A DNA stretch of 64,000 bases from Rikenellaceae bacterium (GCA_015060005.1 SUZI01000006.1:1-64000); one strand, 5' to 3'; positions 43,298 to 55,936 are shown, counted from the first letter of the stretch. The notes: generated by a model not told the origin, from the letters alone. Numbers and translations are program-made.

Positions 43298-44482
43298 ATG
43301 GCAAAAGAAAAATTTGACCGTTCGAAAGCCCATGTGAACATTGGTACTATCGGACACGTTGACCACGGTAAGACTACTCTTACTGCTGCGATTACTACAG
43401 TACTTGCTAAGGCAGGTTTGTCTGAGCTCCGCTCATTCGATTCTATCGACAACGCACCTGAGGAGAAGGAGCGTGGTATTACCATCAACACTGCTCACGT
43501 AGAGTATCAGACTGCTACACGTCACTATGCTCACGTGGACTGCCCTGGACACGCCGACTACGTTAAGAACATGGTTACCGGTGCTGCTCAGATGGACGGT
43601 GCTATCTTGGTTGTTGCTGCTACTGATGGTCCTATGCCTCAGACTAACGAGCACGTGCTTTTGGCTAAGCAGGTAAACGTACCTAAGATCGTTGTTTTCT
43701 TGAACAAGTGTGATATGGTTGACGATCCTGAGATGCTCGACCTCGTTGAGATGGAGGTTCGTGACCTTTTGGCTAAGTATGACTTCGATGAGGATTGCCC
43801 AATCATCCGTGGTTCTGCACTTGGTGGTTTGAACGGCGAGCCAACTTGGGAGGCTAAGATTATGGAGCTCATGAACAACGTTGATGAGTATATTCCAATT
43901 CCTCCACGTGAGAACGAGAAGCCTTTCTTGATGCCTGTTGAGGACGTATTCTCTATCACAGGTCGTGGTACAGTATTGACTGGCCGTATCGAGACTGGTG
44001 TTATCCACGTAGGTGATCCTGTTGAGATTATCGGTTTGGGTGATAAGACTCTTACTTCAACTTGTACAGGTGTTGAGATGTTCCGTAAGCTCCTCGATGA
44101 GGGTGAGGCTGGTGATAACGTAGGTCTTTTGATGCGTGGTATCGATAAGAAGGAGGTTAAGCGTGGTATGGTAGTTGCTAAGCCAGGCTCAATCCAGCCA
44201 CACACTAAGTTCACTGCAGAGGTTTATATCTTGAAGAAGGAAGAGGGTGGTCGTCACACTCCATTCCACAACAAGTATCGTCCTCAGTTCTACTTGCGTA
44301 CTATGGACGTAACTGGTGAGATCTCACTCCCAGAGGGCGTTGATATGGTTATGCCAGGTGACCACGTAACTATCACTGTAGAGTTGATCTACCCTGTAGC
44401 TTTGAACCAGGGTCTCCGCTTTGCAATCCGTGAGGGTGGTCGTACAGTAGGTGCTGGTCAGGTTCTCGATATCCTCGAGTAA
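43298..44482 (+). CDS. tuf: Elongation factor Tu
   Basis: This 394-aa GTPase delivers aminoacyl-tRNA to the ribosome. The G1 motif [21 protein letters not shown] (G3), NKCDMVDD (G4) and the domain II/III motifs are intact. Codon use is strongly biased towards preferred codons. It sits between tRNA-Gly and tRNA-Trp, in the order Thr-Tyr-Gly-tuf-Trp-secE, comparable to the thrU-tyrU-glyT-thrT-tufB-secE arrangement of E. coli. Confidence 0.98.
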   Translation: MAKEKFDRSKAHVNIGTIGHVDHGKTTLTAAITTVLAKAGLSELRSFDSIDNAPEEKERGITINTAHVEYQTATRHYAHVDCPGHADYVKNMVTGAAQMDGAILVVAATDGPMPQTNEHVLLAKQVNVPKIVVFLNKCDMVDDPEMLDLVEMEVRDLLAKYDFDEDCPIIRGSALGGLNGEPTWEAKIMELMNNVDEYIPIPPRENEKPFLMPVEDVFSITGRGTVLTGRIETGVIHVGDPVEIIGLGDKTLTSTCTGVEMFRKLLDEGEAGDNVGLLMRGIDKKEVKRGMVVAKPGSIQPHTKFTAEVYILKKEEGGRHTPFHNKYRPQFYLRTMDVTGEISLPEGVDMVMPGDHVTITVELIYPVALNQGLRFAIREGGRTVGAGQVLDILE

Positions 44483-44528
44483 TACTGATGAAATATTCAG
44501 AGAGGTAGTCCTCGGGCTACCTCTTCAT

Positions 44529-44599
44529 AGGAGCATAGTTCAAGGGTAGAATAGCGGTCTCCAAAACCGTTGATGGGAGTTCGAATCTCTCTGCTCCTG
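44529..44599 (+). tRNA. tRNA-Trp (CCA)
   Basis: Acceptor AGGAGCA/TGCTCCT with discriminator G, anticodon loop CTCCAAA giving CCA, T-arm with GTTCGAATC. It lies 46 bp after tuf and 21 bp before secE, within the operon. Confidence 0.95.
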
Positions 44600-44620
44600 C
44601 TAAATTATAAAATTCGAGTT

Positions 44621-44803
44621 ATGTTCAATTACATAAAAGAGTCGTATAACGAGCTCGTAAATAAGGTATCGTGGCCATCATTCCCACAGTTGCAGAGTTC
44701 AACTGTTGTAGTGATGGTTGCTTCTGTAATCTTTGCCCTGGTAGTATGGGCAATGGATTTCTCTTTCAGCAATCTGATGGAGGTTATTTATAACGTAGGT
44801 TAA
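44621..44803 (+). CDS. secE: Preprotein translocase subunit SecE
   Basis: This 60-aa protein stabilises SecY in the Sec channel. The amphipathic N-terminal helix with ESYNELVNKVSWPS and a single membrane span (SSTVVVMVASVIFALVVW) match minimal SecE. The open frame extends upstream into tRNA-Trp, but the ATG at 44621 is the family start. nusG follows after 30 bp. Confidence 0.94.
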   Translation: MFNYIKESYNELVNKVSWPSFPQLQSSTVVVMVASVIFALVVWAMDFSFSNLMEVIYNVG

Positions 44804-44833
44804 TGAGTCGTTAATTGTTGTTTATATAAGACG

Positions 44834-45394
44834 ATGAACGAAATTAAGAAAGAGTGGTATGTTGTTCGTGCGATAGGTGGTAAGGAGCACAAGGTCAAAG
44901 AGTACCTTGAGGCTGAGATTCGTCATAACCATCTCGAGGACTACATATCGCAGGTTCTCATTCCTACTGAAAAAGTTTATACCATCCGTAATGGTAAAAA
45001 GATATCAAAGGAGAAGGTCTCTTACCCGGGTTATGTCTTGGTGGAGGCTGCCTTTGTAGGACAAATTCCAATTATCATTCGCAACACTCCTAATGTATTG
45101 GGTTTCTTGGGTGATACCAAGGAGGACAGTCGCAAGATGAATGCTACTCCACTTCGTCCACAAGAGGTGAGTCGTATCTTGGGTCGTGTCGATGAACTTA
45201 ATGCACAGGAGGGTGAGATTGAGGTTCCTTTCGTTGTTGGCGAGATCGTCAAGGTTACAGACGGTCCTTTCTCAAGCTTCCAAGGTACTATTGAGACTGT
45301 CGATGACGAGCGTAAGAAACTTATAGTCTCGGTGAAGATTTTTGGTCGCAAGACTCCAATGGAGTTGAGCTTTACACAAGTAGAAAAAGAATAA
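44834..45394 (+). CDS. nusG: Transcription antitermination factor NusG
   Basis: This 186-aa protein has an N-terminal NGN domain (EWYVVRAIGGKEHKVKEYLE, PGYVLVEA) and a C-terminal KOW domain (GEIVKVTDGPFSSFQGTIE). It binds RNA polymerase and couples it to Rho or to the ribosome. It is second after secE in the classical secE-nusG-rplK order; rplK starts 16 bp downstream. Confidence 0.97.
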   Translation: MNEIKKEWYVVRAIGGKEHKVKEYLEAEIRHNHLEDYISQVLIPTEKVYTIRNGKKISKEKVSYPGYVLVEAAFVGQIPIIIRNTPNVLGFLGDTKEDSRKMNATPLRPQEVSRILGRVDELNAQEGEIEVPFVVGEIVKVTDGPFSSFQGTIETVDDERKKLIVSVKIFGRKTPMELSFTQVEKE

Positions 45395-45410
45395 TTAACC
45401 AAGGAAAATT

Positions 45411-45851
45411 ATGGCAAAAGAGGTTGCTGCATTTATTAAGTTGCAGATCAAAGGTGGTGCTGCCAATCCTTCGCCCCCAGTAGGTCCAGCATTGGGTTCT
45501 AAGGGAGTCAACATTATGGACTTCTGTAAGCAGTTCAATGCTCGCACCCAGGATAAGGCGGGTAAGGTACTTCCAGTCATCATTACTGTTTATAGCGATA
45601 AGTCGTTTGACTTTGTTGTAAAACAGCCACCAGTAGCCATTCAGCTTAAGGAGGCAGCCAAGGTTAAGTCAGGTTCAGCTCAGCCTAACCGTTCAAAGGT
45701 AGGTGAGGTAACTTGGGATCAGGTTAAGGCTATTGCCGAGGACAAGATGCCAGATATGAACTGCTTTACTATTGAGTCTGCTATGCGTATGATTGCTGGT
45801 ACTGCACGCAGTATGGGTATCAACGTAGTAGGTGAATTTCCTGAAATGTAA
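45411..45851 (+). CDS. rplK: 50S ribosomal protein L11
   Basis: This 146-aa protein has [20 protein letters not shown] and [17 protein letters not shown], the conserved N-terminal domain, and the 23S-binding C-terminus ending RSMGINVVG. It belongs to the ribosomal GTPase centre. It is co-transcribed; rplA begins 13 bp after its stop. Confidence 0.98.
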   Translation: MAKEVAAFIKLQIKGGAANPSPPVGPALGSKGVNIMDFCKQFNARTQDKAGKVLPVIITVYSDKSFDFVVKQPPVAIQLKEAAKVKSGSAQPNRSKVGEVTWDQVKAIAEDKMPDMNCFTIESAMRMIAGTARSMGINVVGEFPEM

Positions 45852-45864
45852 TTAGATTATCAGA

Positions 45865-46563
45865 ATGAGTAAGTTGACAAAAAATCAAAAGGCAGCCATT
45901 GCTAAGGTAGAGCCTAACAAGGCATACAAGTTGGCTGAGGCAGCATCTCTTCTGAAGGAAATTACCTTTACGAAATTTGATGCTTCAGTTGATATTGACG
46001 TGCGTTTGGGCGTTGACCCTCGTAAGGCTAACCAGATGGTTAGAGGTGCTGTAACACTCCCACACGGAACAGGTAAGACCGTTCGCGTGTTGGTTTTGTG
46101 TACACCAGAGAAGGAGGCAGAGGCTCAGGCTGCAGGTGCTGATTATGTAGGTTTGGATGAGTATGTTGATAAGATCAAGGGCGGTTGGACCGACGTTGAT
46201 GTAATCATCTGTACACCAAACGTTATGGGTAAGGTTGGTGCGTTGGGTCGTATTTTGGGTCCACGTGGTTTGATGCCTAACCCTAAGACAGGTACTGTAA
46301 CTATGGATGTTGCTAAGGCTATCAACGAGGTTAAGGCCGGTAAGATCGACTTTAAGGTTGACAAGTATGGTATCATCCACACTTCAGTAGGTAAGGTCTC
46401 TTTCACTCCAGAGCAGATTATCGACAATGCTAAGGAGGTGATTAACACTATCATTAAGCTCAAGCCATCAGCAGCGAAGGGTACATACGTTTTGAGTATC
46501 TACCTCTCGACTACTATGAGCCCAGGTTTGCAGATAGATCCAAAATCAGTAGATGTTAAGTAA
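45865..46563 (+). CDS. rplA: 50S ribosomal protein L1
   Basis: This 232-aa protein has [20 protein letters not shown] and [18 protein letters not shown], both L1 signatures. It forms the L1 stalk and in other bacteria autoregulates this operon by binding its mRNA. No obvious L1-binding mimic was identified by eye upstream. rplJ starts 22 bp downstream. Confidence 0.98.
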   Translation: MSKLTKNQKAAIAKVEPNKAYKLAEAASLLKEITFTKFDASVDIDVRLGVDPRKANQMVRGAVTLPHGTGKTVRVLVLCTPEKEAEAQAAGADYVGLDEYVDKIKGGWTDVDVIICTPNVMGKVGALGRILGPRGLMPNPKTGTVTMDVAKAINEVKAGKIDFKVDKYGIIHTSVGKVSFTPEQIIDNAKEVINTIIKLKPSAAKGTYVLSIYLSTTMSPGLQIDPKSVDVK

Positions 46564-46585
46564 TAAAGAAGGAGGATTTTAAGTT

Positions 46586-47110
46586 ATGACAAGAGAAGAA
46601 AAATTGGCCGTTATCAACGGTCTTGCAGAGCAGCTCAATGCATACCCTCACTTCTACATTACCAACATTGAGGCTTTGAATGCCGAGCAGACTGCTTCAT
46701 TGCGTCGCAAGTGCTTCGAGAATGGTGTTAAGCTCGTAGTAGTTAAGAACACCTTGCTCACAAAGGCATTGGAGAAGGTAGAGAAGGCTGATGCTGATTT
46801 GGTAAGCGTATTGGAGGGTTCAACATCTGTGATGTTCACCGAGACAGGTAAGGCTCCAGCAGTTCTTATCAAGGAGTTCCGTAAGTCTTGCGATAAGCCA
46901 GTCTTGAAGGCTGCTTACGTTGAGGGTTGCGTGTACGTAGGTGATAACCAGCTTGACGCTCTGTGTAACATTAAGAGCCGTGAGGAGCTTATCGGTGATA
47001 TCGTATCACTCTTGCAGTCTCCAGCGAAGAATGTTATTTCTGCATTGCAGGGTAGTGCAGGTCAGAAGATTGCCGGCTTAGTGAAGGCACTCGAGGAAAG
47101 AAACAACTAA
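46586..47110 (+). CDS. rplJ: 50S ribosomal protein L10
   Basis: This 174-aa protein anchors L7/L12 dimers to the ribosome. YITNIEALNAEQTASLRRKC and VVVKNTLLTKALE match the RNA-binding N-terminal half; the C-terminal helix binds L7/L12. A purine-rich sequence AAGAAGGAGG lies about 10 nt before the start, an unusually good Shine-Dalgarno for this genome. Confidence 0.96.
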   Translation: MTREEKLAVINGLAEQLNAYPHFYITNIEALNAEQTASLRRKCFENGVKLVVVKNTLLTKALEKVEKADADLVSVLEGSTSVMFTETGKAPAVLIKEFRKSCDKPVLKAAYVEGCVYVGDNQLDALCNIKSREELIGDIVSLLQSPAKNVISALQGSAGQKIAGLVKALEERNN

Positions 47111-47149
47111 TCAAACAACAAAACAAAAAACTTATAAAATTATACAACT

Positions 47150-47524
47150 ATGGCAGATATTAAAGTATTAGCTGAAGAATTGGTAAATTTGACAGTTAAG
47201 GAGGTAAACGAATTGGCTACTATCCTCAAGGAGGAGTATGGTATTGAGCCAGCTGCTGCAGCTGTTGCAGTTGCTGCTCCTGCTGCTGCAGGTGAGGCTG
47301 CTGTTGCCGAGAAGACTTCATTCGACGTTATCTTGAAGAGCGCAGGTCAGGCTAAGCTCCAGGTTATTAAGGCAGTTAAGGAGTTGGCTGGTCTTTCATT
47401 GGGCGATGCTAAGGCATTGGTTGATGGTGCTCCTAAGGCCGTTAAGGAGGGTATCTCTAAGGAGGAGGCTGAGTCTATCAAGTCAGCTCTCGAGGAGGCA
47501 GGTGCTGAGGTTGAGCTTAAGTAA
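47150..47524 (+). CDS. rplL: 50S ribosomal protein L7/L12
   Basis: This 124-aa protein has an N-terminal dimerisation domain, an Ala-rich hinge ([20 protein letters not shown]) and the C-terminal factor-binding domain ([40 protein letters not shown]). It recruits translation GTPases. A strong hairpin follows 28 nt after the stop. Confidence 0.98.
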   Translation: MADIKVLAEELVNLTVKEVNELATILKEEYGIEPAAAAVAVAAPAAAGEAAVAEKTSFDVILKSAGQAKLQVIKAVKELAGLSLGDAKALVDGAPKAVKEGISKEEAESIKSALEEAGAEVELK

Positions 47525-47552
47525 TTTTACTTATACTTTTCAGACACAATCG

Positions 47553-47590
47553 GGTATAGTGGCTTACGTCGGGTAAGCCCTATACCTTTT
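47553..47590 (+). terminator. Attenuator-like hairpin between rplL and rpoB
   Basis: GGTATAG-t-GGCTTAC (47553-47567) pairs with GTAAGCC-CTATACC (47573-47586), 14 bp with one bulge, followed by only four T. A weak T tract fits partial termination, lowering rpoBC output relative to rplKAJL as known for E. coli. The remaining leader to 47764 has a perfect palindrome GTGAGTACTCAC at 47728-47739 and no clear promoter. Confidence 0.7.
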
Positions 47591-47764
47591 CTGGTCTAAA
47601 TATTGGAAGTGCCATTTGAGCTGTGTCCAATGTTTGACATATTTCGATGCTCTCATTGTGTATGTACCTTACACTGAGGGCATTAGCGGGATAAAAATGT
47701 CCGCAATTTATGGGGAGTGCACGCCCCGTGAGTACTCACACATTTTCAACAAAATTGATTTAAG

Positions 47765-50700
47765 ATGTCCACATCAAAACAACAACAAAGAATTAGCTTC
47801 TCTACGATCAAGAACAGGGTTCCATATCCTGACTTGCTGGAGGTACAGCTTAAATCATTCCGCGATTTTTTCCAGATGGACACTACGGCAGAGAACCGTA
47901 AGAAGGAGGGTCTCTACAAGGTGTTCCAGGAGAATTTCCCTATCACAGACACCAGAAACAACTTCGTTCTGGAATTTATTGATTACTATATCGACCCACC
48001 CCGCTACTCTATCGAGGAGTGTTTGGAGCGTGGTCTGACTTACAGTGTGCCTTTGAAGGCAAAGCTGAAGCTTTACTGTACGGACGATGAGCACGAGGAT
48101 TTCGGCGTTGTAGTGCAGGATGTTTACTTCGGTACCATCCCATATATGACCGACCGTGGTACGTTCGTATTCAACGGTGCTGAGCGTGTCGTTGTATCGC
48201 AGTTGCACCGTTCACCAGGTGTATTCTTCGGTCAGAGTATGCACACCAACGGTACAAAGCTCTATTCGGCACGTATCATCCCATTTAAGGGTTCGTGGAT
48301 TGAGTTTGCTACCGACATTAACAATGTGATGTATGCTTACATCGACCGTAAGAAGAAGCTTCCCGTAACGACTCTTTTGCGTGCTATTGGTTTTGAGACC
48401 GATAAGCAGATACTTGAGATATTTGACCTTGCCGATGAGGTTAAGGTTACCAAGACCAATTTGAAGAAGGCTGTAGGCCGTAAGCTCGCAGCACGTATTC
48501 TCTCAAGTTGGGTAGAGGACTTTGTAGATGAGGATACCGGTGAGGTAGTTACCATCGAGCGTAATACGGTTATCGTTGACCGTGAGGTTGAGCTCAGCGA
48601 GGAGCATATCGATGCTATTCTGGAGAGTGGAGCCAAGACAATCTTGCTCCATAAGGAGAATGCGTCGGGTGTTGACTTCTCTATCATCTACAACACCTTG
48701 CAGAAGGATACTTGTAACTCCGAAAAGGAGGCTGTGGTATATATCTACAGACAGCTTCGTGCGTCGGAGCCACCCGATGAGGCGACAGCTCGCGATGTCA
48801 TCGACAAGCTCTTCTTCTCGGACAAGCGTTATGACTTGGGTAACGTAGGACGTTATCGTATCAACACCAAGCTCAACCTTTCTGTTGATCCAAGCGTTCG
48901 TGTCCTGACTCGTGAGGATATCATTGAGATTATCAAATATCTGATTCAGCTCATTAACTCTAAGGCGGAGGTTGATGATATCGACCACCTCTCGAACCGT
49001 CGTGTTCGTACCGTTGGCGAGCAGTTGGCTAATCAGTTCTCGATAGGTTTTGTTCGTATGGCCCGCACTATCCGTGAGCGTATGAATGTGCGTGATAATG
49101 AGGTCTTTACTCCTATTGACCTTATCAACGCTAAGACTCTGTCGAGTGTCGTTGGTTCGTTCTTCGGTACCAGCCAGCTTTCACAGTTTATGGACCAGAT
49201 TAACCCATTGGCAGAGATTACGCATAAGCGTCGTCTGTCGGCTCTGGGTCCTGGTGGTCTGTCGCGTGATCGAGCAGGTTTCGAGGTTCGAGACGTTCAC
49301 TATACTCACTATGGTCGTTTGTGTCCGATTGAGTCTCCTGAGGGACCTAACATCGGTTTGATTTCGTCGTTGTGTGTATATGCGAAGATTTCAGATATGG
49401 GATTCATCGAGACTCCATACCGTACAGTTAAGGATGGTAAGGTTGACTTGGATAACTCTCACATCAAATATTACTCTGCCGAGGCTGAGGATGGTCATAT
49501 CGTAGCACAGTCTAACGAGCCATTGGACTCTGAGGGTAACTTCCTCAATCCAGACCGTATCAAGGCTCGTGAGGGTGCTGACTTCCCTGTTGTTACCGAC
49601 CAGGAGGTTACCCTTATGGACGTTGCTCCTAACCAGATTGCCTCTATCGCAGCAAGCTTGATTCCATTCCTCGAGCACGACGATGCTAACCGTGCGTTGA
49701 TGGGATCTAACATGATGCGTCAGGCAGTACCATTGGTTAATAGCGAGGCTCCTATCGTCGGTACAGGTATCGAGAAGGAGATGATTACCGATAGCCGTAT
49801 TCAGATTGTTGCTGAGGGCGACGGTGAGGTAGTATTCGTTGATGCTACAAAGATTCAGATTCGCTATGAGCGTACGAAGGAGGAGATTATCTGCTCATTC
49901 GCACCAGAGATTACAACATACGAGTTGCCACGTTATCGTCGTACCAACCAGGAGACTACCGTTACGTTGAAGCCTATCGTTCTTACGGGCGACCACGTAA
50001 CTAAGGGTCAGGTCTTGACTGAGGGTTACTCTACTCAGGCAGGCGAGTTGGCTTTGGGACGTAACCTCAAGGTTGCATTTATGCCTTGGAAGGGTTACAA
50101 CTTCGAGGATGCTATCGTTATCTCGGAGCGTATCCAGCGTGAGGATATCTTCACTTCTGTACACGTTACTGAGTATATCGCTGAGGTACGTGATACTAAG
50201 CGTGGTGTCGAGGAGCTCACATCTGATATTCCAAACGTGAGCGAGGATGCTACAAAGGATTTGGATGCAAACGGTATCATCCGTATCGGTGCTAACGTTC
50301 ATCCAGGCGATATCCTTATCGGTAAGATTACCCCTAAGGGTGAGAGCGACCCATCTCCAGAGGAGAAGCTCCTGCGTGCTATCTTCGGTGATAAGGCAGG
50401 CGATGTTAAGGATGCCTCTACGAAGGCTCAGCCATCGCTGCACGGTGTTGTTATCGACACTAAGCTTTACAGCCACGCACAGAAGGATGGTAAGAAGGGT
50501 AAGGCTGCTGAGCGTGCTCAGTTGGAGCAGATTGACCAGCGTTTTGCTGCCGAGATTGCCGAGCTCACCAAGATTTTGGTTGGTAAGTTGTGGCAGTTGG
50601 TTGAGGGTAAGGTCGTTGCCAATGTGAGCGATTACTTTGGCGTAGAGCTTTATGCTCCAGGCACCAAGTTTACTCAGAAGATGTTGGAGGAGATTTCATC

Positions 50701-51628
50701 TCGTACAACCGATGAGAAGACAGGTGTTGTGTCGGGTTACCTCAATTTGGGTAGTGCAGGCTGGACAGGCGATGCTCACCTCGATGAGTTGATTGCAACT
50801 ACTATTAATAACTATACTATCGAGTGGAAGAAGGTCGATGCACGTATCAAGCGTGAGAAGTTCAACCTCTCGAATGGTGATGAGATTCCTACATCGGGCG
50901 TTATCCAGATGGCTAAGGTTTACATCGCTAAGAAGCGTAAGTTGAAGGTGGGTGATAAGATGGCAGGTCGCCACGGTAACAAGGGTATCGTAGCGAAGGT
51001 CGTTCGCGATGAGGATATGCCATTCCTGGAGGATGGAACAATCGTGGATATCTGTTTGAACCCATTGGGTGTGCCTTCTCGAATGAACCTCGGTCAGATT
51101 TACGAGACTGTATTGGGATGGGCAGGTAAGGAGCTGGGCTTGAAGTTCGCTACTCCTATCTTCGATGGTGCTTCACTTGAGCAGATTAACGAGTACACTG
51201 CCAAGGCGGGTGTTCCTCGTAGCGGTCGTACCTATCTTTACGATGGTGGTACAGGTGAGAAGTTCGACCAGCCAGCAACTGTCGGTGTCATCTATATGTT
51301 GAAGCTCGGTCATATGATCGACGATAAGATGCACGCACGTTCTATCGGTCCATACTCACTCATCACACAGCAGCCATTGGGTGGTAAGGCTCAGTTTGGT
51401 GGTCAGCGTTTTGGTGAGATGGAGGTTTGGGCTCTGGAGGGCTTCGGAGCAGCTAATATCCTTCAGGAGATTCTTACCATTAAGTCTGACGACGTTATGG
51501 GTCGTGCCAAGGCTTACGAGGCAATCGTTAAGGGTGATAACCTCCCACGTCCAGGTGTGCCTGAGGCAATGAATGTGCTCTTGCACGAGTTGCGTGGTCT
51601 GGCACTCTCTGTAAAACTTGAGAAGTAA
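47765..51628 (+). CDS. rpoB: DNA-directed RNA polymerase subunit beta
   Basis: This is a 1287-aa polymerase core subunit. The rifampicin region [17 protein letters not shown] starts at residue 468. The residues matching E. coli D516, H526 and S531 are D477, H487 and S492, the sensitive wild-type state. [20 protein letters not shown] and the C-terminal [20 protein letters not shown] are intact. Its order before rpoC (36 bp gap) is the universal one. Separate 5' control is suggested by the hairpin at 47553. Confidence 0.98.
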   Translation: MSTSKQQQRISFSTIKNRVPYPDLLEVQLKSFRDFFQMDTTAENRKKEGLYKVFQENFPITDTRNNFVLEFIDYYIDPPRYSIEECLERGLTYSVPLKAKLKLYCTDDEHEDFGVVVQDVYFGTIPYMTDRGTFVFNGAERVVVSQLHRSPGVFFGQSMHTNGTKLYSARIIPFKGSWIEFATDINNVMYAYIDRKKKLPVTTLLRAIGFETDKQILEIFDLADEVKVTKTNLKKAVGRKLAARILSSWVEDFVDEDTGEVVTIERNTVIVDREVELSEEHIDAILESGAKTILLHKENASGVDFSIIYNTLQKDTCNSEKEAVVYIYRQLRASEPPDEATARDVIDKLFFSDKRYDLGNVGRYRINTKLNLSVDPSVRVLTREDIIEIIKYLIQLINSKAEVDDIDHLSNRRVRTVGEQLANQFSIGFVRMARTIRERMNVRDNEVFTPIDLINAKTLSSVVGSFFGTSQLSQFMDQINPLAEITHKRRLSALGPGGLSRDRAGFEVRDVHYTHYGRLCPIESPEGPNIGLISSLCVYAKISDMGFIETPYRTVKDGKVDLDNSHIKYYSAEAEDGHIVAQSNEPLDSEGNFLNPDRIKAREGADFPVVTDQEVTLMDVAPNQIASIAASLIPFLEHDDANRALMGSNMMRQAVPLVNSEAPIVGTGIEKEMITDSRIQIVAEGDGEVVFVDATKIQIRYERTKEEIICSFAPEITTYELPRYRRTNQETTVTLKPIVLTGDHVTKGQVLTEGYSTQAGELALGRNLKVAFMPWKGYNFEDAIVISERIQREDIFTSVHVTEYIAEVRDTKRGVEELTSDIPNVSEDATKDLDANGIIRIGANVHPGDILIGKITPKGESDPSPEEKLLRAIFGDKAGDVKDASTKAQPSLHGVVIDTKLYSHAQKDGKKGKAAERAQLEQIDQRFAAEIAELTKILVGKLWQLVEGKVVANVSDYFGVELYAPGTKFTQKMLEEISSRTTDEKTGVVSGYLNLGSAGWTGDAHLDELIATTINNYTIEWKKVDARIKREKFNLSNGDEIPTSGVIQMAKVYIAKKRKLKVGDKMAGRHGNKGIVAKVVRDEDMPFLEDGTIVDICLNPLGVPSRMNLGQIYETVLGWAGKELGLKFATPIFDGASLEQINEYTAKAGVPRSGRTYLYDGGTGEKFDQPATVGVIYMLKLGHMIDDKMHARSIGPYSLITQQPLGGKAQFGGQRFGEMEVWALEGFGAANILQEILTIKSDDVMGRAKAYEAIVKGDNLPRPGVPEAMNVLLHELRGLALSVKLEK

Positions 51629-51664
51629 GAAAGTAGGTATAATTAAGTAAAGAGATTAAGCGTT

Positions 51665-54600
51665 ATGTCAGTTAAAGATAATAATAAGCAGCACGGTTAT
51701 AGCCACATCTCGATTGGTCTTGCATCTCCTGAGGAGATTTTGGCACAGTCAAGCGGTGAGGTTCTCAAACCGGAGACAATCAACTACCGTACCTACAAGC
51801 CTGAGCGTGACGGATTGTTCTGCGAGCGTATCTTCGGTCCTGTGAAGGATTACGAGTGCCACTGCGGTAAGTATAAGAGAATTCGTTATAAGGGTATCGT
51901 CTGCGACCGATGCGGTGTGGAGGTTACCGAGAAGAAGGTACGTCGCGAGCGTATGGGACACATCTCGCTCGTTGTACCGGTAGTACATATATGGTATTTC
52001 CGCTCTTTGCCTTCGAAGATTGGTTATCTTTTGGGTATACCAACCAAGAAGTTAGAGTCTATCATCTACTATGAGCGTTACGTCGTAATCAACCCAGGTG
52101 CTGCTGCAGAGCAGGGTATCGAGCGTTTGCAGACGTTGGCTGAGAAGGAGTATCTGGATGTGCTGGCAGCTCTGCCAAGTGGCAACCAGGCTTTGGATAA
52201 CGATGACCCTAATAAGTTCATCGCCAAGATGGGTGGTGAGGCTATCTACGAGCTCTTGCAGCAGGTAGATTTGGATTCACTCTCATACTCTTTGCGTCAT
52301 CGTGCATCGACAGAGACCTCACAGCAGCGTAAGACCGAGGCACTCAAGCAGTTGAATGTCATCGAGTCTTTCCGTGCTTCGGGTACAAAGAATCGCCCCG
52401 AGTGGATGGTGCTGAACGTGATACCTGTCATCCCACCAGAGCTTCGTCCTTTGGTTCCGCTCGATGGTGGTCGTTTTGCAACATCGGATTTGAACGATTT
52501 GTATCGTCGCGTTATCATACGTAACAACCGTCTGAAGCGTCTTATCGAGATTAAGGCTCCGGAGGTTATCTTGCGTAATGAGAAGCGTATGTTGCAGGAG
52601 GCTGTTGACTCGCTGTTCGACAACTCGCGTAAGAGCAACGCCGTAAAGAACGAGAGCAACCGTCCTTTGAAGTCGCTCTCTGACTCGTTGAAGGGTAAGC
52701 AGGGTCGCTTCCGTCAGAACTTGCTCGGTAAGCGTGTTGACTACTCGGCACGTTCGGTTATCGTCGTAGGTCCTGAGCTCAATATGCACGAGATGGGTAT
52801 TCCAAAGGATATGGCGGCTGAGCTTTATAAGCCATTCGTTATCCGTAAGCTCATCGAGCGTGGTATCGTTAAGACTGTTAAGTCGGCAAAGAAGATTATA
52901 GACCGTAAGGACCCTGTTATTTGGGGTATTCTGGAGAATGTTATCAAGGGTCATCCAGTGTTGATGAACCGTGCTCCGACCCTTCACCGATTGGGTATCC
53001 AGGCGTTCCAGCCAAAGCTTATCGAGGGTAAGGCAATGCAGTTGCATCCGCTGGCTTGTACAGCGTTCAACGCCGACTTCGATGGTGACCAGATGGCTGT
53101 GCACTTGCCATTGGGCAATGCCGCAATTCTGGAGGCACAGCTTCTTATGCTCGGCTCGCACAACGTTTTGAACCCTGCTAATGGTGCTCCTATCACCGTA
53201 CCTTCGCAGGATATGGTACTCGGTCTTTACTATATTACTAAGCCTCGTAAGGGTGCTAAGGGTGAGGGCTTGGTATTCTACGGTCCTGAGGAGGCTATCA
53301 TCGCTTACAATGAGAAGCGTGCAGACCTTCACGCCGAGGTTAAGTGTTTGTTGCGTGATGTTGACCAGGACGGCAATGCTTTTGAGGAGATTAAGCAGAC
53401 CACTATCGGTCGTATCCTCTTCAATCAGGTTGTACCTAAGGAGGTTGGCTATATCAACACTATCTTGACGAAGAAGTCGTTGCGTGATATCATCGCTGTT
53501 GTGTTTAAGAAGGCTGGTGCCGATAAGGTTGCTAAGTTCTTGGATGCAATTAAGAATATGGGTTACCGTATGGCATTCCAGGGTGGTCTGTCATTTAACC
53601 TCGATGCAGTGGTTATTCCTGACTCAAAGCAGGAGTTGGTGCAGGAGGGTTATGCAAAGGCAGATGCCATTATGGATGACTATAATATGGGTCTTATCAC
53701 CAACAACGAGCGATATAACCAGATTATCGACGTATGGACCAACATCAACAATAAGCTTACCAAGCAGGTAATCGACACGTTGGTTAAGGACCAGGATGGT
53801 TTCAACCCTGTATATATGATGCTTGACTCTGGAGCCCGTGGATCAAAGGAGCAGATTCGTCAGCTCTCTGGTATGCGTGGTCTGATGGCTAAGCCACAGA
53901 AGTCAGGTGTTGAGGGTGGTCAGCAGGTTATCGAGAACCCTATCCTCTCGAACTTTAAGGAGGGTCTGTCAGTGTTGGAGTACTTTATCTCTACACACGG
54001 TGCACGTAAGGGTTTGGCGGATACCGCGTTGAAGACTGCCGATGCAGGTTACTTGACACGTCGTTTGGTTGACGTTGCACAGGATGTGATTATCAATGAG
54101 GACGATTGCGGCACATTGCGTGGTTTGACAGCTACTGCTATCAAGCGTAATGATGACGTTGTTCAGACTCTCTACGATAGAATTTTGGGACGTACAGCCC
54201 TCAATGATATCATCCACCCAATTTCGGGCGAGGTGATGTGTAAGGCAGGCGAGGAGATTACCGAGCAGATAGCTCAGGCTATCGAGGAGTCGCCTCTGGA
54301 GTCGGTAGAGATTCGTTCGGTACTCACTTGTGAGGCTCGTCGCGGTGTTTGTGCTAAGTGTTATGGTCGTAACCTTGCTACTGCACGTATGGTGCAGAAG
54401 GGTGAGGTTGTGGGTGTCATCGCTGCACAGTCTATCGGTGAGCCAGGTACTCAGCTTACACTTCGTACCTTCCACGTCGGTGGTGTTGCGGGTGGTTCAA
54501 CTGTTGAGACAAATGTTGTATCGAAGTATGAGGGTCGTCTGGAGATTGATGAGTTGCGTACCATCAAGGGTAAGAACTCAAATGGCGATGCTGCACAGAT

Positions 54601-55936
54601 TGTGGTATCACGTCAGTCAGAGTTCCGTATCGTAGACCCTAAGACCGATATCGTTCTTTACACTCACGCTCTTCCATACGCGTCGTTGCTCTATATGGCA
54701 GATGGCGATATGGTTAAGAAGGGCGACTTGATTTGCGAGTGGGATCCATATAACGCAGTAATCATCGCCGAGACCGATGGTAAGGTACAGTTCGAGAATG
54801 TCATCGAGGGTGTAACATACCGTGATGAGCGTGACGAGCAGACCGGTCTTTCGGAGAAGGTGGTTGTCGAGTCAAAGGACCGTACCAAGAACCCTGTTAT
54901 CCATATTGTTGATAAGTCGGGTGAGTTGGTTAAGTCGTATAACTTGCCTGTTACAGCTCACATTATCGTGAAGGATAACGGTAAGATTAAGGCTGGCGAT
55001 ATCCTTATCAAGATTCCACGTGCTGTTGGTAAGAGTGGTGGCGATATCACGGGAGGTCTTCCACGTGTTACCGAGCTCTTCGAGGCTCGTAACCCATCGA
55101 ACCCAGCTGTTGTATCGGAGATTGATGGTGAGGTAACATTCGGTAAGATTAAGCGTGGTAATCGAGAGATTATCATTACCTCAAAGCAGGGCGACCAGAA
55201 GAAGTATCTCGTGCCTCTGTCTCGTCAGATTGTCGTGCAGGAGAACGACTACGTGAAGGCTGGTATGCCTCTCTCTGACGGTGCTATCACTCCAAGCGAT
55301 ATCTTGCGTATCCTCGGTCCTACGAAGGTTCAGGAGTACATCGTGAACGAGGTTCAGGAGGTTTACCGTATGCAGGGTGTGAAGATTAACGATAAGCACT
55401 TCGAGGTTATCGTTCGTCAGATGATGAGCAAGGTTAAGATTGAGGATGCTGGTGATTCTCGTTTCTTCGAGGATCAGGTAGTCGATAAGTGGGACTTTAT
55501 GGACGCTAACGACGAGTTGTACGACAAGGTAGTTGTTACCGATGCGGGCGACTCTCAGAATGTTCAGCCAGGTCAGATTATCTCGATGCGTAAGTTGCGT
55601 GATGAGAACTCATCGCTCAAGCGTCGCGATTTGAAGACCGTCAAGGTTCGCGATATCGTACCTGCAACCTCTAACCAGGTTCTTCAGGGTATCACACGTG
55701 CTGCATTGCAGACTTCAAGCTTCATCTCTGCTGCATCGTTCCAGGAGACCACCAAGGTCTTGAATGAGGCTGCTATCCAGGGTAAGATTGACCCATTGGA
55801 GAACTTGAAGGAGAATGTCATCTGCGGTCATCTCATCCCAGGTGGTACAGGTCTTCGCGACTACGACAACTTGGTTGTAGGCTTGAAGGCTGACGTTGAG
55901 GCGTTGCGTGAGGATAGCTATGTAGCGGAGGAGTAG
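51665..55936 (+). CDS. rpoC: DNA-directed RNA polymerase subunit beta'
   Basis: This 1423-aa catalytic subunit has an N-terminal zinc motif [32 protein letters not shown] has D471, D473 and D475 as the Mg-binding aspartates. The second zinc site [13 protein letters not shown], the trigger-loop region [16 protein letters not shown] and GHLIPGGTG near the end are present. It is the last gene of the operon; a terminator follows 23 nt after the stop. Confidence 0.98.
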   Translation: MSVKDNNKQHGYSHISIGLASPEEILAQSSGEVLKPETINYRTYKPERDGLFCERIFGPVKDYECHCGKYKRIRYKGIVCDRCGVEVTEKKVRRERMGHISLVVPVVHIWYFRSLPSKIGYLLGIPTKKLESIIYYERYVVINPGAAAEQGIERLQTLAEKEYLDVLAALPSGNQALDNDDPNKFIAKMGGEAIYELLQQVDLDSLSYSLRHRASTETSQQRKTEALKQLNVIESFRASGTKNRPEWMVLNVIPVIPPELRPLVPLDGGRFATSDLNDLYRRVIIRNNRLKRLIEIKAPEVILRNEKRMLQEAVDSLFDNSRKSNAVKNESNRPLKSLSDSLKGKQGRFRQNLLGKRVDYSARSVIVVGPELNMHEMGIPKDMAAELYKPFVIRKLIERGIVKTVKSAKKIIDRKDPVIWGILENVIKGHPVLMNRAPTLHRLGIQAFQPKLIEGKAMQLHPLACTAFNADFDGDQMAVHLPLGNAAILEAQLLMLGSHNVLNPANGAPITVPSQDMVLGLYYITKPRKGAKGEGLVFYGPEEAIIAYNEKRADLHAEVKCLLRDVDQDGNAFEEIKQTTIGRILFNQVVPKEVGYINTILTKKSLRDIIAVVFKKAGADKVAKFLDAIKNMGYRMAFQGGLSFNLDAVVIPDSKQELVQEGYAKADAIMDDYNMGLITNNERYNQIIDVWTNINNKLTKQVIDTLVKDQDGFNPVYMMLDSGARGSKEQIRQLSGMRGLMAKPQKSGVEGGQQVIENPILSNFKEGLSVLEYFISTHGARKGLADTALKTADAGYLTRRLVDVAQDVIINEDDCGTLRGLTATAIKRNDDVVQTLYDRILGRTALNDIIHPISGEVMCKAGEEITEQIAQAIEESPLESVEIRSVLTCEARRGVCAKCYGRNLATARMVQKGEVVGVIAAQSIGEPGTQLTLRTFHVGGVAGGSTVETNVVSKYEGRLEIDELRTIKGKNSNGDAAQIVVSRQSEFRIVDPKTDIVLYTHALPYASLLYMADGDMVKKGDLICEWDPYNAVIIAETDGKVQFENVIEGVTYRDERDEQTGLSEKVVVESKDRTKNPVIHIVDKSGELVKSYNLPVTAHIIVKDNGKIKAGDILIKIPRAVGKSGGDITGGLPRVTELFEARNPSNPAVVSEIDGEVTFGKIKRGNREIIITSKQGDQKKYLVPLSRQIVVQENDYVKAGMPLSDGAITPSDILRILGPTKVQEYIVNEVQEVYRMQGVKINDKHFEVIVRQMMSKVKIEDAGDSRFFEDQVVDKWDFMDANDELYDKVVVTDAGDSQNVQPGQIISMRKLRDENSSLKRRDLKTVKVRDIVPATSNQVLQGITRAALQTSSFISAASFQETTKVLNEAAIQGKIDPLENLKENVICGHLIPGGTGLRDYDNLVVGLKADVEALREDSYVAEE

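Noticed and set aside
52319..53332. 337-aa open frame antisense to rpoC
   Set aside because: Shadow of rpoC; no domain, promoter or start context.
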